Source: Rhizobium sp. Q54
Lineage (GTDB): Bacteria; Pseudomonadota; Alphaproteobacteria; Rhizobiales; Aestuariivirgaceae
Length of the DNA: 64,000 nt
Direction: 5' to 3'
Assembly (NCBI GenBank): GCA_945889445.1
Contig: CAMDBX010000003.1
Coordinates: forward strand, 49,835 to 113,834
Position numbers and translations under genes: made by a program. Within the stretch, counting starts at the first letter, position 1. Each line of letters begins with the position of its first letter. Positions 34,421-42,933 of the stretch are shown piece after piece. The notes under the pieces were generated by a model. It ran no database searches and had not been told where the DNA came from. It saw only the letters and a program-made list of their open reading frames with translations.

Positions 34421-35026
34421 TCAGCCGAAGATCTTCCAGCCGGCGTGGAGCCGTGTTGCAGCCGTCAGTGCACAGAGCATGGCGTAGAAATAGGCAAGCA
34501 CGACGAAGTGCTGCGGCCACAGGCACATGGCGAGGAAGCAGGCGATCGTCTCCGTGCCCTCGGTGAGGCCGCCAAGATAGTAGAAGGCCTTCGACGGGTA
34601 GTCCGTGCTCCTGAGGCCCCGCTTCTCCGCCATCACCGCGAAGGCGAGGAAGCTGGTTCCCGTCACCACGAAGGCGGCGAGCAGTGCGGCCGCGGCAAGC
34701 GCGTTCGCCGTGGGATCCGCCACGCCAAAGGCCAGCGGAATGGCCGCGTAGAAGACGAAGTCGAGCGAGATGTCGAGGAAGGCCCCGCGCTCGGACGTGG
34801 TGGAGAGCCGCGCCAGAGCCCCGTCCACGCCATCCAGCACCCGGTTGACGAGCAGCGGGATGATGGCGAGCAGGCTGTGGCCGGAGGCGACCAGCACAGC
34901 CGCCAGCATGCCAAGTGCAAAGCCCGCCAGCGTCACCTGGTCGGCGGTGATGCCGCGCTTCGACAATAGCAGGGCCGCCGCGTCCACCGCGGGCTTCACC
35001 AACGTCAGGGCAAGGCGGTCAAGCAT
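34421..35026 (-). CDS. ynjF: CDP-alcohol phosphatidyltransferase (YnjF-like)
   Basis: Membrane enzyme of 201 residues. The family signature D-G-x-x-D-G-x-x-A-R-(x7-8)-G-x-x-x-D-x-x-x-D is seen as DGVDGALAR, then GAFLDISLDF. Five to six membrane segments. It would transfer a phosphatidyl group to an alcohol not identifiable here. It overlaps the ABC ATPase gene by 8 nt as the last gene of a ynjB-C-D-F-like unit, the same grouping as in E. coli (minus ynjA and ynjE). Confidence 0.85.
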   Translation of the reverse strand: MLDRLALTLVKPAVDAAALLLSKRGITADQVTLAGFALGMLAAVLVASGHSLLAIIPLLVNRVLDGVDGALARLSTTSERGAFLDISLDFVFYAAIPLAFGVADPTANALAAAALLAAFVVTGTSFLAFAVMAEKRGLRSTDYPSKAFYYLGGLTEGTETIACFLAMCLWPQHFVVLAYFYAMLCALTAATRLHAGWKIFG

Positions 35027-35663
35027 CGGTCACCATGGCATCTTTGAGCAGCAGCAGGCGGCCGCTGGCGGGCACGTCGCCTTGGTCATGCGTCACCATC
35101 AGGCAGGGAATGCGGCGCGCCGCGATGTGCTCGAACACGAAGCTGCGCATCGTCTGGCGAAGCGCCGCGTCCAACTTGTTGAAAGGCTCGTCCAGCAGCA
35201 TGGCGTGGGGTTCTGCCACCAGCGCCCGCATCAGCGCCACGCGCGCCCGCTGGCCGCCTGACAGCGTGTTGGGAGGCCGTTCGCCGAAGCCTGAAAGCTC
35301 CGCCTCGGCGAGTGCGGCCTCCGCTTTCGCCAGTCGCTCCCGCCGCGGGCCGCGCGGCATGCCGAACAACAGGTTCTCCGCCACGGTGAGGTGCGGGAAC
35401 AGAAGATCGTCCTGGAACAGCCGCCCGATGCGGCGCTTCTCCGGCGGCAGGCCGTCCAGCGTGACACCATCGAGCCTCACGTTGCCAGCGGCAGTGAAGG
35501 GGCTTTCGAGGTCGCCCGCGATGAAGGACAGCAGCGTCGACTTGCCCGACCCGCTCGCCCCCATCAGCGTCACGATCTCGCCTGGTGCCACCGCCAGCGA
35601 GAACGGCGCGATGAGCGGGTGTCCTTCGAGGTTGACCGACACCGTCTCCAGCCTCAGCGCCAT
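35019..35663 (-). CDS. ynjD: ABC transporter ATPase (YnjD-like)
   Basis: ATP-binding subunit of 214 residues: Walker A GASGSGKST (35-43), Q-loop RLFQDDLLFPH, signature LSGGQRARVAL, Walker B MLLDEPF, His switch VTHDQ. Short, without a regulatory C-terminal domain, as in thiamine- and YnjD-type importers. Starts inside the permease 3' end (10-nt overlap). Confidence 0.88.
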   Translation of the reverse strand: MALRLETVSVNLEGHPLIAPFSLAVAPGEIVTLMGASGSGKSTLLSFIAGDLESPFTAAGNVRLDGVTLDGLPPEKRRIGRLFQDDLLFPHLTVAENLLFGMPRGPRRERLAKAEAALAEAELSGFGERPPNTLSGGQRARVALMRALVAEPHAMLLDEPFNKLDAALRQTMRSFVFEHIAARRIPCLMVTHDQGDVPASGRLLLLKDAMVTDA

Positions 35664-37252
35664 CTGGGCCTCCCCAGCAGGGCAGCGGCGAGGAAGGCGA
35701 GCAGCGGCGGCACGGCAAGCGCCAGCGCGAAGGCGGCGGTGAGCGGCCGGTTGCCGCCCGATGCCAGCGTCACCGCCTCCATCGGCAGCGTGCTGAAGCG
35801 CCCGGCGGCGATCAGCTGTGCCGGCACGAACTGCGCGATCGACACCGCGAAGCCGATGGCCGTGGCGGTGAGCAACGGCGCCTTCAGCAGCGGCAGCTTC
35901 ACACGTCGCCATGCCGAGAGTTTCGAGGCCGCCAGTGCCCGCGCCGCCGCCACGTAGCGCCGGTCGAAGGCGCGGTAGGGTCCGGCCAGCACGATCAGCA
36001 CATAGGCGGCGACAGGCGTGAGATGGGCGAGGAACAACCCGAACAGCGTGCCGGTGAGGCCGAGCGGCAGCAACAGCTTGTATTGCCCGCCGGCACTGGC
36101 CAGCTGCGGCAGCGCCAGCGCCGCCAGCGCCAGCGCGATCGCCCAGCGATCGTGCCTGGCACCGTGCGTCTCGAACCACAGCACGGCACTCGCCACCGCC
36201 ACGGCAGCGGCGGCCAAGGAGAGCAGCAGGCTCAGCCACAGCGTCGCGGGCGGTACGCTCGCCCATGCAGAGAGATCGACGGCAGGCGGCAGAAGGGCAG
36301 GGTAGGGCCAGCGCGGTGCGAGCGAGAGCAGCACGAGGATGAACAGCGCGAAGGAGACGGTGAGCACAGTCACCAGGCCTGCGAGCGCGGCAAGCAGGCG
36401 CGGCGTTTGCAGCGGGGAAGGACCAGCCGTCAGCAGCCGATGCATCGCCTGGCGTCCCAGTCGCAGGATGAGCGCCACGCCAGCGAGGATGAGTGCCAGC
36501 GCTGCCGTCAGCAACAGCGTCATGGCAAGGCCCATGGCATTGACGCCGGCCTCGGCATTGTTGAGCGCGTGCCAGATCACCACGGCAAGTGTCGGCGGTT
36601 GGGTGGGCCCCAGCACCAGCGCCATGTCGACCACTGTTGCCCCATAGACGAAGACGATGACCAGCGGCCAGCGCAGCTCGCGCAGCAGCGGTGGCAGCAC
36701 GATGCGCAGGAAGGCGGACCCCGGCGCATGGCCGAGGCTTGCCGCCGCCTGGGCTTCGGCCTTGATCCGCACGGCAGCATCGCCGCGTGACAGCACCGCA
36801 AAACCGGCGGTGAGCAGGAAGGGAACCTCCTTCAGCGCCAGCGCCAGAGTGAGGGCAACACCCCACGGATCCTGCACGCTCACCCATTGCGGCGGCGCGT
36901 CGCCGCCAATGAGCAGCCGCGCGATGAGGCCGGACGGCATGATGAGGAAGGCAAAGCCGATGGCGAAGGCGAGATGCGGAATGGCGAGACCCGCTGCTGC
37001 CACGCCTTGCAGCCTGTGCCAGACACGACTGCGAGGCAGACCGCCAAGCAGCAGAAGGCTGATGGCCAGGGCGATGAGCGTGGACAAGCCGCCCGTTGCC
37101 AGCGACAGCGCCAGCGCCGGCCACAGCTGCGGATGCGCCAGCGCCAGCGCCCATGCGGCACCATCGAGTGCCGTGGGCACCAGCAACGCCAACGAAAGCA
37201 GCAACGGCAGCGCCCACAGCAGCGCCAGTGGCACTGCGCCTAGCCTGTTCAT
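35654..37252 (-). CDS. ynjC: ABC transporter permease, two fused domains (YnjC-like)
   Basis: Inner-membrane permease of 532 residues with about 12 hydrophobic segments in two halves, each with an EAA-type loop (AAASLGHAPGSAFLRIVLPP; ARALAASKLSAWRRVKLPLL). The duplicated architecture matches YnjC and ThiP/FbpB-type permeases. It overlaps the binding-protein stop by 4 nt and the ATPase start by 10 nt. Substrate unknown. Confidence 0.88.
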   Translation of the reverse strand: MNRLGAVPLALLWALPLLLSLALLVPTALDGAAWALALAHPQLWPALALSLATGGLSTLIALAISLLLLGGLPRSRVWHRLQGVAAAGLAIPHLAFAIGFAFLIMPSGLIARLLIGGDAPPQWVSVQDPWGVALTLALALKEVPFLLTAGFAVLSRGDAAVRIKAEAQAAASLGHAPGSAFLRIVLPPLLRELRWPLVIVFVYGATVVDMALVLGPTQPPTLAVVIWHALNNAEAGVNAMGLAMTLLLTAALALILAGVALILRLGRQAMHRLLTAGPSPLQTPRLLAALAGLVTVLTVSFALFILVLLSLAPRWPYPALLPPAVDLSAWASVPPATLWLSLLLSLAAAAVAVASAVLWFETHGARHDRWAIALALAALALPQLASAGGQYKLLLPLGLTGTLFGLFLAHLTPVAAYVLIVLAGPYRAFDRRYVAAARALAASKLSAWRRVKLPLLKAPLLTATAIGFAVSIAQFVPAQLIAAGRFSTLPMEAVTLASGGNRPLTAAFALALAVPPLLAFLAAALLGRPRWR

Positions 37253-38442
37253 GCGCCGTAGCGCTCGAGCCAGGCCGCCTCGATCAGCGGCACCCAGCTG
37301 CCATGCGGCTCGGGGATGGTGCGGGCAGGCTCCTTCACGGAGCCCGGCTCCCTGGCGCGGCTGAACAGGCCGCGCTGCGCGGGTGTCAGCTTGCCCATGT
37401 CGAGCACGGTGGGGTCGCCCCAGATCTTGAGATCCGCCTTGCGGGCCTGGGCTTCGGGCGACAGCAGGAAGTTGGCGACGACCTCCGCCGCGGCCTTCGA
37501 TTTCGCATTGATGGGAATTGCCACGAAATGCGTGTTGCCGATGGTGCCGCCGCGGTTCTGCCAGGCGATGGTGGTGGCCGGCAGCGTGCTGCTGGCCACC
37601 AGGTTTGCCGGCTCGTTGGGATTGAAGGTCAGGCCCACCAGCAGCTCACTGTCGGCCAGCATTTGCGTCACCTGCGCCTGGGACTGCGGGAACTGCTTGC
37701 CCTCGCGCCACAGATAGGGGTGCAGCTGGTCGAGAAATTCGAACAGCGGTTTCGCGGCCTCGGTGAATGCGGCCTTGTCGATGGAGAGCGGTAGCATGGC
37801 GCGATCCTCGATGGTCTCGGCCAGGGCCTGCTTCACGAATGTGGTGCCGTGGAAATCCGGCGGCGCGGGATAGGTGATGCGGCCGGGCTCGTCGCGCGCC
37901 AGGTCAAGCAGCTCCATCATCGACATGGGCGGCGTGTCGAGCTTCGCACCATCGGCGAAGAAGGTGAGCTGCGCTATGCCCCAAGGCGACTCGAGGCCCT
38001 CGGTGCCCTCCGCAAAGTCGACGATCGTCGTCGGCTTGCCGTCGATGTCGACCAACGCGAAATTCGGCAACTCCTCGGTGAAGGGGCCAAAGAGCAGTTG
38101 TTCTTCCTTCATGACATGGAAGTTCTGGCCATTGATCCAGATGAGGTCGGCGCTACCCTCCCCGCCGGCCTTCACCTCATCGCGCACGCGGCGAACCGCC
38201 TCCGCCGTGTCGGTGAGCTTCACATGCTCGAGGGTGATGCCGTGGCGCGTGTTCACTTCATCAGCCGCCCAGGCGATATAGGCATTGACCTGCGGTGATC
38301 CTGCCCAGGCATTGAAATAGACGGTCTGGCCCTTCGCCCGAGCCTCGATCTCCGCCCAGCTTTCCTCTGCCCGTGCGGGCGCAAGGAAGGGCGTGGTCGC
38401 AAGCAGGCTGGCAAAACCGCGGCGGGTAAGTCTCAAGGGCAT
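37249..38442 (-). CDS. ynjB: ABC transporter substrate-binding protein (YnjB-like)
   Basis: Periplasmic binding protein of 397 residues. The N-terminus LTRRGFASLLATTPFLAPAR carries a twin-arginine-type signal, cleavage likely after ARA. The mature part is of the iron/thiamine/YnjB class (VYFNAWAGSPQVNAYI, GGEGSADLIWINGQNFH). First gene of the ynjB-C-D-F-like unit. E. coli ynjABCDEF has no assigned substrate, so neither has this one. Confidence 0.87.
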   Translation of the reverse strand: MPLRLTRRGFASLLATTPFLAPARAEESWAEIEARAKGQTVYFNAWAGSPQVNAYIAWAADEVNTRHGITLEHVKLTDTAEAVRRVRDEVKAGGEGSADLIWINGQNFHVMKEEQLLFGPFTEELPNFALVDIDGKPTTIVDFAEGTEGLESPWGIAQLTFFADGAKLDTPPMSMMELLDLARDEPGRITYPAPPDFHGTTFVKQALAETIEDRAMLPLSIDKAAFTEAAKPLFEFLDQLHPYLWREGKQFPQSQAQVTQMLADSELLVGLTFNPNEPANLVASSTLPATTIAWQNRGGTIGNTHFVAIPINAKSKAAAEVVANFLLSPEAQARKADLKIWGDPTVLDMGKLTPAQRGLFSRAREPGSVKEPARTIPEPHGSWVPLIEAAWLERYGA

Positions 38443-38518
38443 CCGTCTGTCTCCGTCTTCCGTCGTCTTAGGCTGGCGGAACGCAAAAGAAAATCAGCTT
38501 GCGGTGATGGTCCTGTGT

Positions 38519-40123
38519 TCAGCGTGGCGGCGTCCAGGCTGCTGGTACGGTGGCCGCCTTGTCGAGGATGGCGAACTGGTTGGCGTCGAGAGCATAGGCC
38601 TTGCCCCAGTCCTCGCCCGGCCAGCGCACACGGACTTCTGCGGCCTTTGCACCGCCAATACCGAAGTGAACCCATCCGGATTGCCCGGAAACATGGCCGC
38701 CGCCCGACACGACCTCGCGGGTCTGGCGCCCAAGCTCCGTCGTCACCTCGACCATGGCGCCGATGGCGTTGACGTTGTCGCCGGGTTGGGAAAGCCTGAC
38801 CTGCACCCAGTTGCCGGCCCCCGGCGTGACGTTTCGCCAGATTTGCGACGGGGTGTTGCGGTTGACGACCAGCATGTCGACGAGGCCGTCGAAGTTGAAG
38901 TCGGCGAGCACGCCGCCGCGCGCGGACTCGGTGGACGCAACGCCCGCCTTGTCGGCCATCTCGATGAATTTGCCGTCATCGCCCTGGACGAGCAGATTGT
39001 TGGGGTCCTTCATCGCGAAGTCCGGCATCTCGGAAACATTGCCCTTGGCGATGAACAGGTCGGCGAGGCCGTCATTGTTCACGTCCTGGAAGTCGATGTG
39101 CCAGGCGGTGGAGGGGCGGAGATCGTCGCCCGTGAAGGGCCGGTGCGCAGTCACCCCCTTCGGCCAGCCGATGTCCTTGAAGGTGGGTTTGGGCGCAGCG
39201 CCGTCCTTCGGTGGCTCTTTCAGCGTCTGCAGCTTGTTGTCGGCCATCGAGGTGATGGCATATTCCTGAAAGCCGTCGCCATCGAGGTCATAGCCGGCAA
39301 GCCCCATGCCCCAGATGCGTAAGTATGCCCAGCCATCGGCCTTGGTGTAGAGCGTGGGCGGTTCGCCCGGCCGGATGCGCCACATCTGTTCCTGGCCGCC
39401 TTCATAGTATTCCCGGTCATTGGCCATGCGCAGGTCCGCCGTGCCGGAGTTGTTCCAGTCGGTGAACAGCATGGAGAGCGGGCAGAAGCTGGGCGTCAGT
39501 TCGATTTCGGGTGCAAATCCCATTGCCCCCGCCTTCGGCCGCTGCAGCACATTGGGCGTGCAGGAGCCCCAGGGCTCGAGTTCCTGTGTGCGGTCGATGT
39601 AGTTGCCGATGGCGATGGTGGGCCAGTCATTGCCCTTCTCCCAGGTGGCGGCATAGGCGGTGGACCAGCCGTCACCCCCGTCGAAGCCCCAGTCCTCGTT
39701 GGCGCGGGCAAAGCTGCAGTCACCCTTGCCCTTCATGACAATGTTCTCGCCCACGCGCAGAACCACCACATCCATGATGCCGTCGCCGTCAACGTCGAGC
39801 GGATAGGCTCCGGTCATCGCGTCAACCTCGAGTCCGCTCTGGTGCGTCCTGAAGCTGAGCGCGCCGCCACGGCTGCTCGTGTTCACGTAAAAGGTCGCGG
39901 GCTTCTCGCCGCCGGCAATCAGCACGTCCTCGAAGCCATCGCCGTTGCAGTCGAAGACGGCAGCCCCGCCACCCACCATGTATTGCCATTGGCCGGTGTA
40001 GGTGCTGTCGATGCCGGAGCTCTTCGTCTCCTCCACGAAGACCGGCACCACCGGCGCATCGGCGGCGGCCAATGCAGGACCGACGGACGCCAGCAAGGCG
40101 GCAAGGGTAAGGCGCAGCCTCAC
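38519..40123 (-). CDS. Secreted CRTAC1-like protein (FG-GAP repeats, UnbV/ASPIC end)
   Basis: 534 residues with a Sec signal peptide (cleaved near ALAAAD, about 20). Several FG-GAP/VCBS calcium-binding repeats form a predicted beta-propeller (FDCNGDGFEDVLIAGG, LDVDGDGIMDVVVL, DLDGDGFQEYAI, DVNNDGLADLFIA, DFNFDGLVDMLVV), followed by an ASPIC/UnbV-type C-terminus (NWVQVRLSQPGDNVNAIGA, VRWPG). It overlaps the haloperoxidase gene by 4 nt; such proteins are often encoded beside vanadium haloperoxidases. Function is unknown. Confidence 0.87.
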   Translation of the reverse strand: MRLRLTLAALLASVGPALAAADAPVVPVFVEETKSSGIDSTYTGQWQYMVGGGAAVFDCNGDGFEDVLIAGGEKPATFYVNTSSRGGALSFRTHQSGLEVDAMTGAYPLDVDGDGIMDVVVLRVGENIVMKGKGDCSFARANEDWGFDGGDGWSTAYAATWEKGNDWPTIAIGNYIDRTQELEPWGSCTPNVLQRPKAGAMGFAPEIELTPSFCPLSMLFTDWNNSGTADLRMANDREYYEGGQEQMWRIRPGEPPTLYTKADGWAYLRIWGMGLAGYDLDGDGFQEYAITSMADNKLQTLKEPPKDGAAPKPTFKDIGWPKGVTAHRPFTGDDLRPSTAWHIDFQDVNNDGLADLFIAKGNVSEMPDFAMKDPNNLLVQGDDGKFIEMADKAGVASTESARGGVLADFNFDGLVDMLVVNRNTPSQIWRNVTPGAGNWVQVRLSQPGDNVNAIGAMVEVTTELGRQTREVVSGGGHVSGQSGWVHFGIGGAKAAEVRVRWPGEDWGKAYALDANQFAILDKAATVPAAWTPPR

Positions 40124-41457
40124 GTCGAGCTCCGCGTCCGCAGAGCGATGGTGTGCTGCGCGATGCAGCGGCCCTGTGCCAGGCCCTGCTCGATCGCGGC
40201 GCGGAAGTGGATGCCGCCATACATGCGCGACATGCCGGCCTCGTCGGCCGCCGCCGTGAAGCTGGCAAAGCTGCGAACGCCCAGCCCGTCGCGCTCATGG
40301 GTGCGGTCGGTGAAGGCGTAGCTCTCGCCGAAGATGAAGGTCAGCACCGCCGCCGCAGCGGCGGACTGGGTTGAATGACCACTCGGATATTCCGGGAAGG
40401 GCGGCGTGATCAGCAGCGGCTCCCACTTCGGATCGATCACCTTCTTGATGTAGGTGACGGGCCGCACCAGATCATACTGGTACTTGGCGTTCCAGCAGCC
40501 GATGAAGGCATCGGCCATGGCAACACCGAGGCGCATCATCACCTCTGCCGTCTTGTCGAGCCCGGCCTTCTCGTCCTCGAGGATGCTGTTGGCGATGAAC
40601 ATCCAATGCCCGGGCGGCGTGGGCGACAGCATCGGGTCGTCCGACCAGAACCGCGCAATGGCTGTCTGCTCCGGCGTCAGGCTGCGGGTGACGTCATAGA
40701 CCTCCTTGGCCTCCCCGTAGAAGCCGGACGCGGGGTCCTCGCTGTAGGCGGGCGGCGGCGGCAGGCCGCAGGTGGCGCCGCTCGGCATGGCGAAGGTGCG
40801 GTTCTCGCCCCACGTCGGCAACAGCGGGAATTGCTGCTGGCGGATGGCGCTGGTCGGTGCCCAGCGGCCGGGTTCCTTTGGCACGTCATAGGCCATGGGG
40901 AAGCCCATGTTCTCGATCACCGCGCCGCCGTCATCCATCGACCAGTCGATGATGGCTGCCTTCAGCACCTCGCCATAGGCGAGGCTGGCCTCGACCACGT
41001 CAGCGGGCAGGCCCATTGTGGCATCGCCCTTCAGCTTCTTCTCGGCCGCCGCCATCACGCGCTGGCCGGTGGGGCCGGTGTTGCCGAAGAAGCTCTTCAC
41101 CGCCGAGGCCATCACGCAATGCGTGATCACCGCATCGCTGTAGCGCTTGGCAGGGTCGCGTGGCGGCAGCGCCTTGAGGCCGTTGAGCTGGCCTGCGAGC
41201 GAGACGAGCGAAGTGGAGCCCGAGGCCACCGCCTGATAGGCCGCGACACCGAGATATGCGAAGGCGCGGCTGGCGACGGGTGGCGAGTAGGTGGCGGTGT
41301 GACGCACCAGCCGCAACACCACCTTGTACCATTGGCGCAGGATCTGGCCGCCCACGGCTTCCTGATCAGTGTCCTCGGCGCGCGCAGGGCCGCCAGTGAG
41401 GCCAATGAGGGCTGCGGCACCACCCAGTTGCAAGGCACGTCGGCGATTGATGCTCAT
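40120..41457 (-). CDS. Vanadium-dependent haloperoxidase family protein, Tat-exported
   Basis: 445 residues. The N-terminus NRRRALQLGGAAALIG is a twin-arginine signal, cleavage likely after ARA (about 27). The PAP2/vanadate pocket is complete: Lys325 and Arg332-Pro (KYQYDLVRP), PSGHS (358-362) and SRMYGGIHF (410-418) with the vanadate-ligating His417. The family includes halide-oxidising enzymes and acid phosphatases; halide specificity cannot be read off. It is cotranscribed with a ROK regulator and a UnbV-type protein, each with 4-nt overlaps. Confidence 0.9.
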   Translation of the reverse strand: MSINRRRALQLGGAAALIGLTGGPARAEDTDQEAVGGQILRQWYKVVLRLVRHTATYSPPVASRAFAYLGVAAYQAVASGSTSLVSLAGQLNGLKALPPRDPAKRYSDAVITHCVMASAVKSFFGNTGPTGQRVMAAAEKKLKGDATMGLPADVVEASLAYGEVLKAAIIDWSMDDGGAVIENMGFPMAYDVPKEPGRWAPTSAIRQQQFPLLPTWGENRTFAMPSGATCGLPPPPAYSEDPASGFYGEAKEVYDVTRSLTPEQTAIARFWSDDPMLSPTPPGHWMFIANSILEDEKAGLDKTAEVMMRLGVAMADAFIGCWNAKYQYDLVRPVTYIKKVIDPKWEPLLITPPFPEYPSGHSTQSAAAAAVLTFIFGESYAFTDRTHERDGLGVRSFASFTAAADEAGMSRMYGGIHFRAAIEQGLAQGRCIAQHTIALRTRSST

Positions 41458-42713
41458 GCAATGTTCTCCAGTTCGCGGCCGCGCTTCAGCGGCGGCCCGT
41501 GCGCAAAGATCTCGCGGTCGACGTGGCGCAGCGCGCGGTCGATCGTGCCCTTGATGATCATGTCGGTGTCGATCGGCACCACCTCGATGGCCACGTTGCG
41601 CCTGAGTTCGTCGACAACGCCGGCTTCAAGGGCGCGGTTGAGGTGCGGCGCGATCAGCGCCATGGCGCGCGTGCCGGGTCCGGCCAGCACGATGCGTGAA
41701 GGCGTGAGGATGGCGATGATGCGGGCCAGCCCGAAGCCCAGTGCCTCGCCGGCCTTGGCATAGGCTGAAACCGCCGCGGCCTCGCCGCGGTGGGCCGCAG
41801 CCTCAAGCGCCAGCATGTGCGCCTCGGGGATGGCGTTGAAGGAGGGTGGCTGCGTGGCGGCATTGCCGGACGCCCAGCGCAACAGGCTGTAGTCGGCTAC
41901 ATAGGCCTCCACGCAACCGCGCCGCCCGCAGCGGCACAAGGGCCCGTCGGGCAGGTGGTTCATGTGGCCGAACTCGGCCGCGGCCCCCGTGGGGCCATGG
42001 TAGACCTGGCCGTTGATGATGAGGCCCATGCCCACCCCATAGCCCATGAACACAACGGCCGCCGTGCCGCCATAGCCGGCCCGGTCGCTGCCGATCAGCC
42101 CCTCGGCAATCATGTTGGCGTCATTGGCGACGCGGCAGGGAATGCCGAGCCGCTCCTCGACTACCGAGGACACCGCAATGTTGCGCGTCCGGAAGGCAGG
42201 GCTCCACACCACGGTGCCGGCCTGCGAGTCCGCCACGCCCTGCACCGCTATGCCGACGCGCGCCACGCGCCGTGCTGGCACGCGGGCCTTGGCCAGCAGT
42301 GCCGTGATCTCGTCGGCCACCAGCTTGCCGAAGGCGGTGGGGTCGGCGTCATAGGTCGCGGTGCGCGAGGTGCGCCGCGCCAGGATGGCGCCGCGCCCGT
42401 CAGCCAGCGCCAGTTCGAGGCCGTCGATCGACACTTTCACAGCCACCACGTTGGCGTTTTTCGGATTGAAGTCGATCTGGGTGGTCGGCCGCCCGCGCCG
42501 GTGCGAGCCCTCGCTCGGCACATGCGGTGCCGTGTCCTCCTCGAGGATGCCATCGGCGATCAGCTGCGACGAGATGGAGGTGATCGATGCCGGCGACAGG
42601 CCGGTGTGGCGCCCCATCTCGACGCGCGCCATGGCCCCGTGCTGCCGAAGTGCCTCCATCAGCAGGAGGCGGTTCTGCCGGCGCACGAGATCGCTGTCGG
42701 CCTTCTCCCGCAT
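41454..42713 (-). CDS. ROK-family transcriptional regulator
   Basis: About 419 residues: an N-terminal winged HTH (LLLMEALRQHGAMARVEMGR, GLSPASITSISSQLI) followed by a ROK sugar-kinase-like domain (GIAVQGVAD, EFGHM, and the Zn motif CRCGRRGCVEAY). Start at 42713 (MREKADSDLV) follows GGGAGG closely; an ATG at 42740 is possible. It is divergent from a xylose-type ABC importer, as in XylR/FrcR systems, and overlaps the haloperoxidase start by 4 nt. Confidence 0.9.
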   Translation of the reverse strand: MREKADSDLVRRQNRLLLMEALRQHGAMARVEMGRHTGLSPASITSISSQLIADGILEEDTAPHVPSEGSHRRGRPTTQIDFNPKNANVVAVKVSIDGLELALADGRGAILARRTSRTATYDADPTAFGKLVADEITALLAKARVPARRVARVGIAVQGVADSQAGTVVWSPAFRTRNIAVSSVVEERLGIPCRVANDANMIAEGLIGSDRAGYGGTAAVVFMGYGVGMGLIINGQVYHGPTGAAAEFGHMNHLPDGPLCRCGRRGCVEAYVADYSLLRWASGNAATQPPSFNAIPEAHMLALEAAAHRGEAAAVSAYAKAGEALGFGLARIIAILTPSRIVLAGPGTRAMALIAPHLNRALEAGVVDELRRNVAIEVVPIDTDMIIKGTIDRALRHVDREIFAHGPPLKRGRELENIA

Positions 42714-42730
42714 GATCCTCCCATTTCGCA

Positions 42731-42757
42731 AGTGCAACATTCTTTTTGCATTGCACT
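42731..42757. promoter_or_regulatory. Inverted repeat, candidate ROK operator
   Basis: AGTGCAA (42731-42737) and TTGCACT (42751-42757) are perfect inverted repeats separated by 13 nt, in an unusually AT-rich patch between the divergent ROK and sugar-transporter genes. TTTTGCATT/TTTTGCATG elements repeat next to it. Confidence 0.5.
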
Positions 42758-42781
42758 ATTTTGTTTTGCTTATTTTGCATG

Positions 42782-42810
42782 TTGACTCCGAACACGGATT
42801 GTCGCAACAT
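42782..42810 (+). promoter_or_regulatory. Candidate promoter of the sugar ABC operon
   Basis: TTGACT (42782-42787), 17 nt, CAACAT (42805-42810); start near 42817, leader about 117 nt. The promoter is framed by a second inverted repeat, ATGTTG (42779-42784) and CAACAT (42805-42810). Confidence 0.45.
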
Positions 42811-42933
42811 TTTTTTGGACGCCGAAATAAACAACAGATCGTCCATGGCCCAGGAACCCCGTGTGGTGGCGTTAGCGCTGCTTTCAGGGAGGCGTCCCAC
42901 GGGGACCATACGGCTTGGAGGAGGACCCATCGA

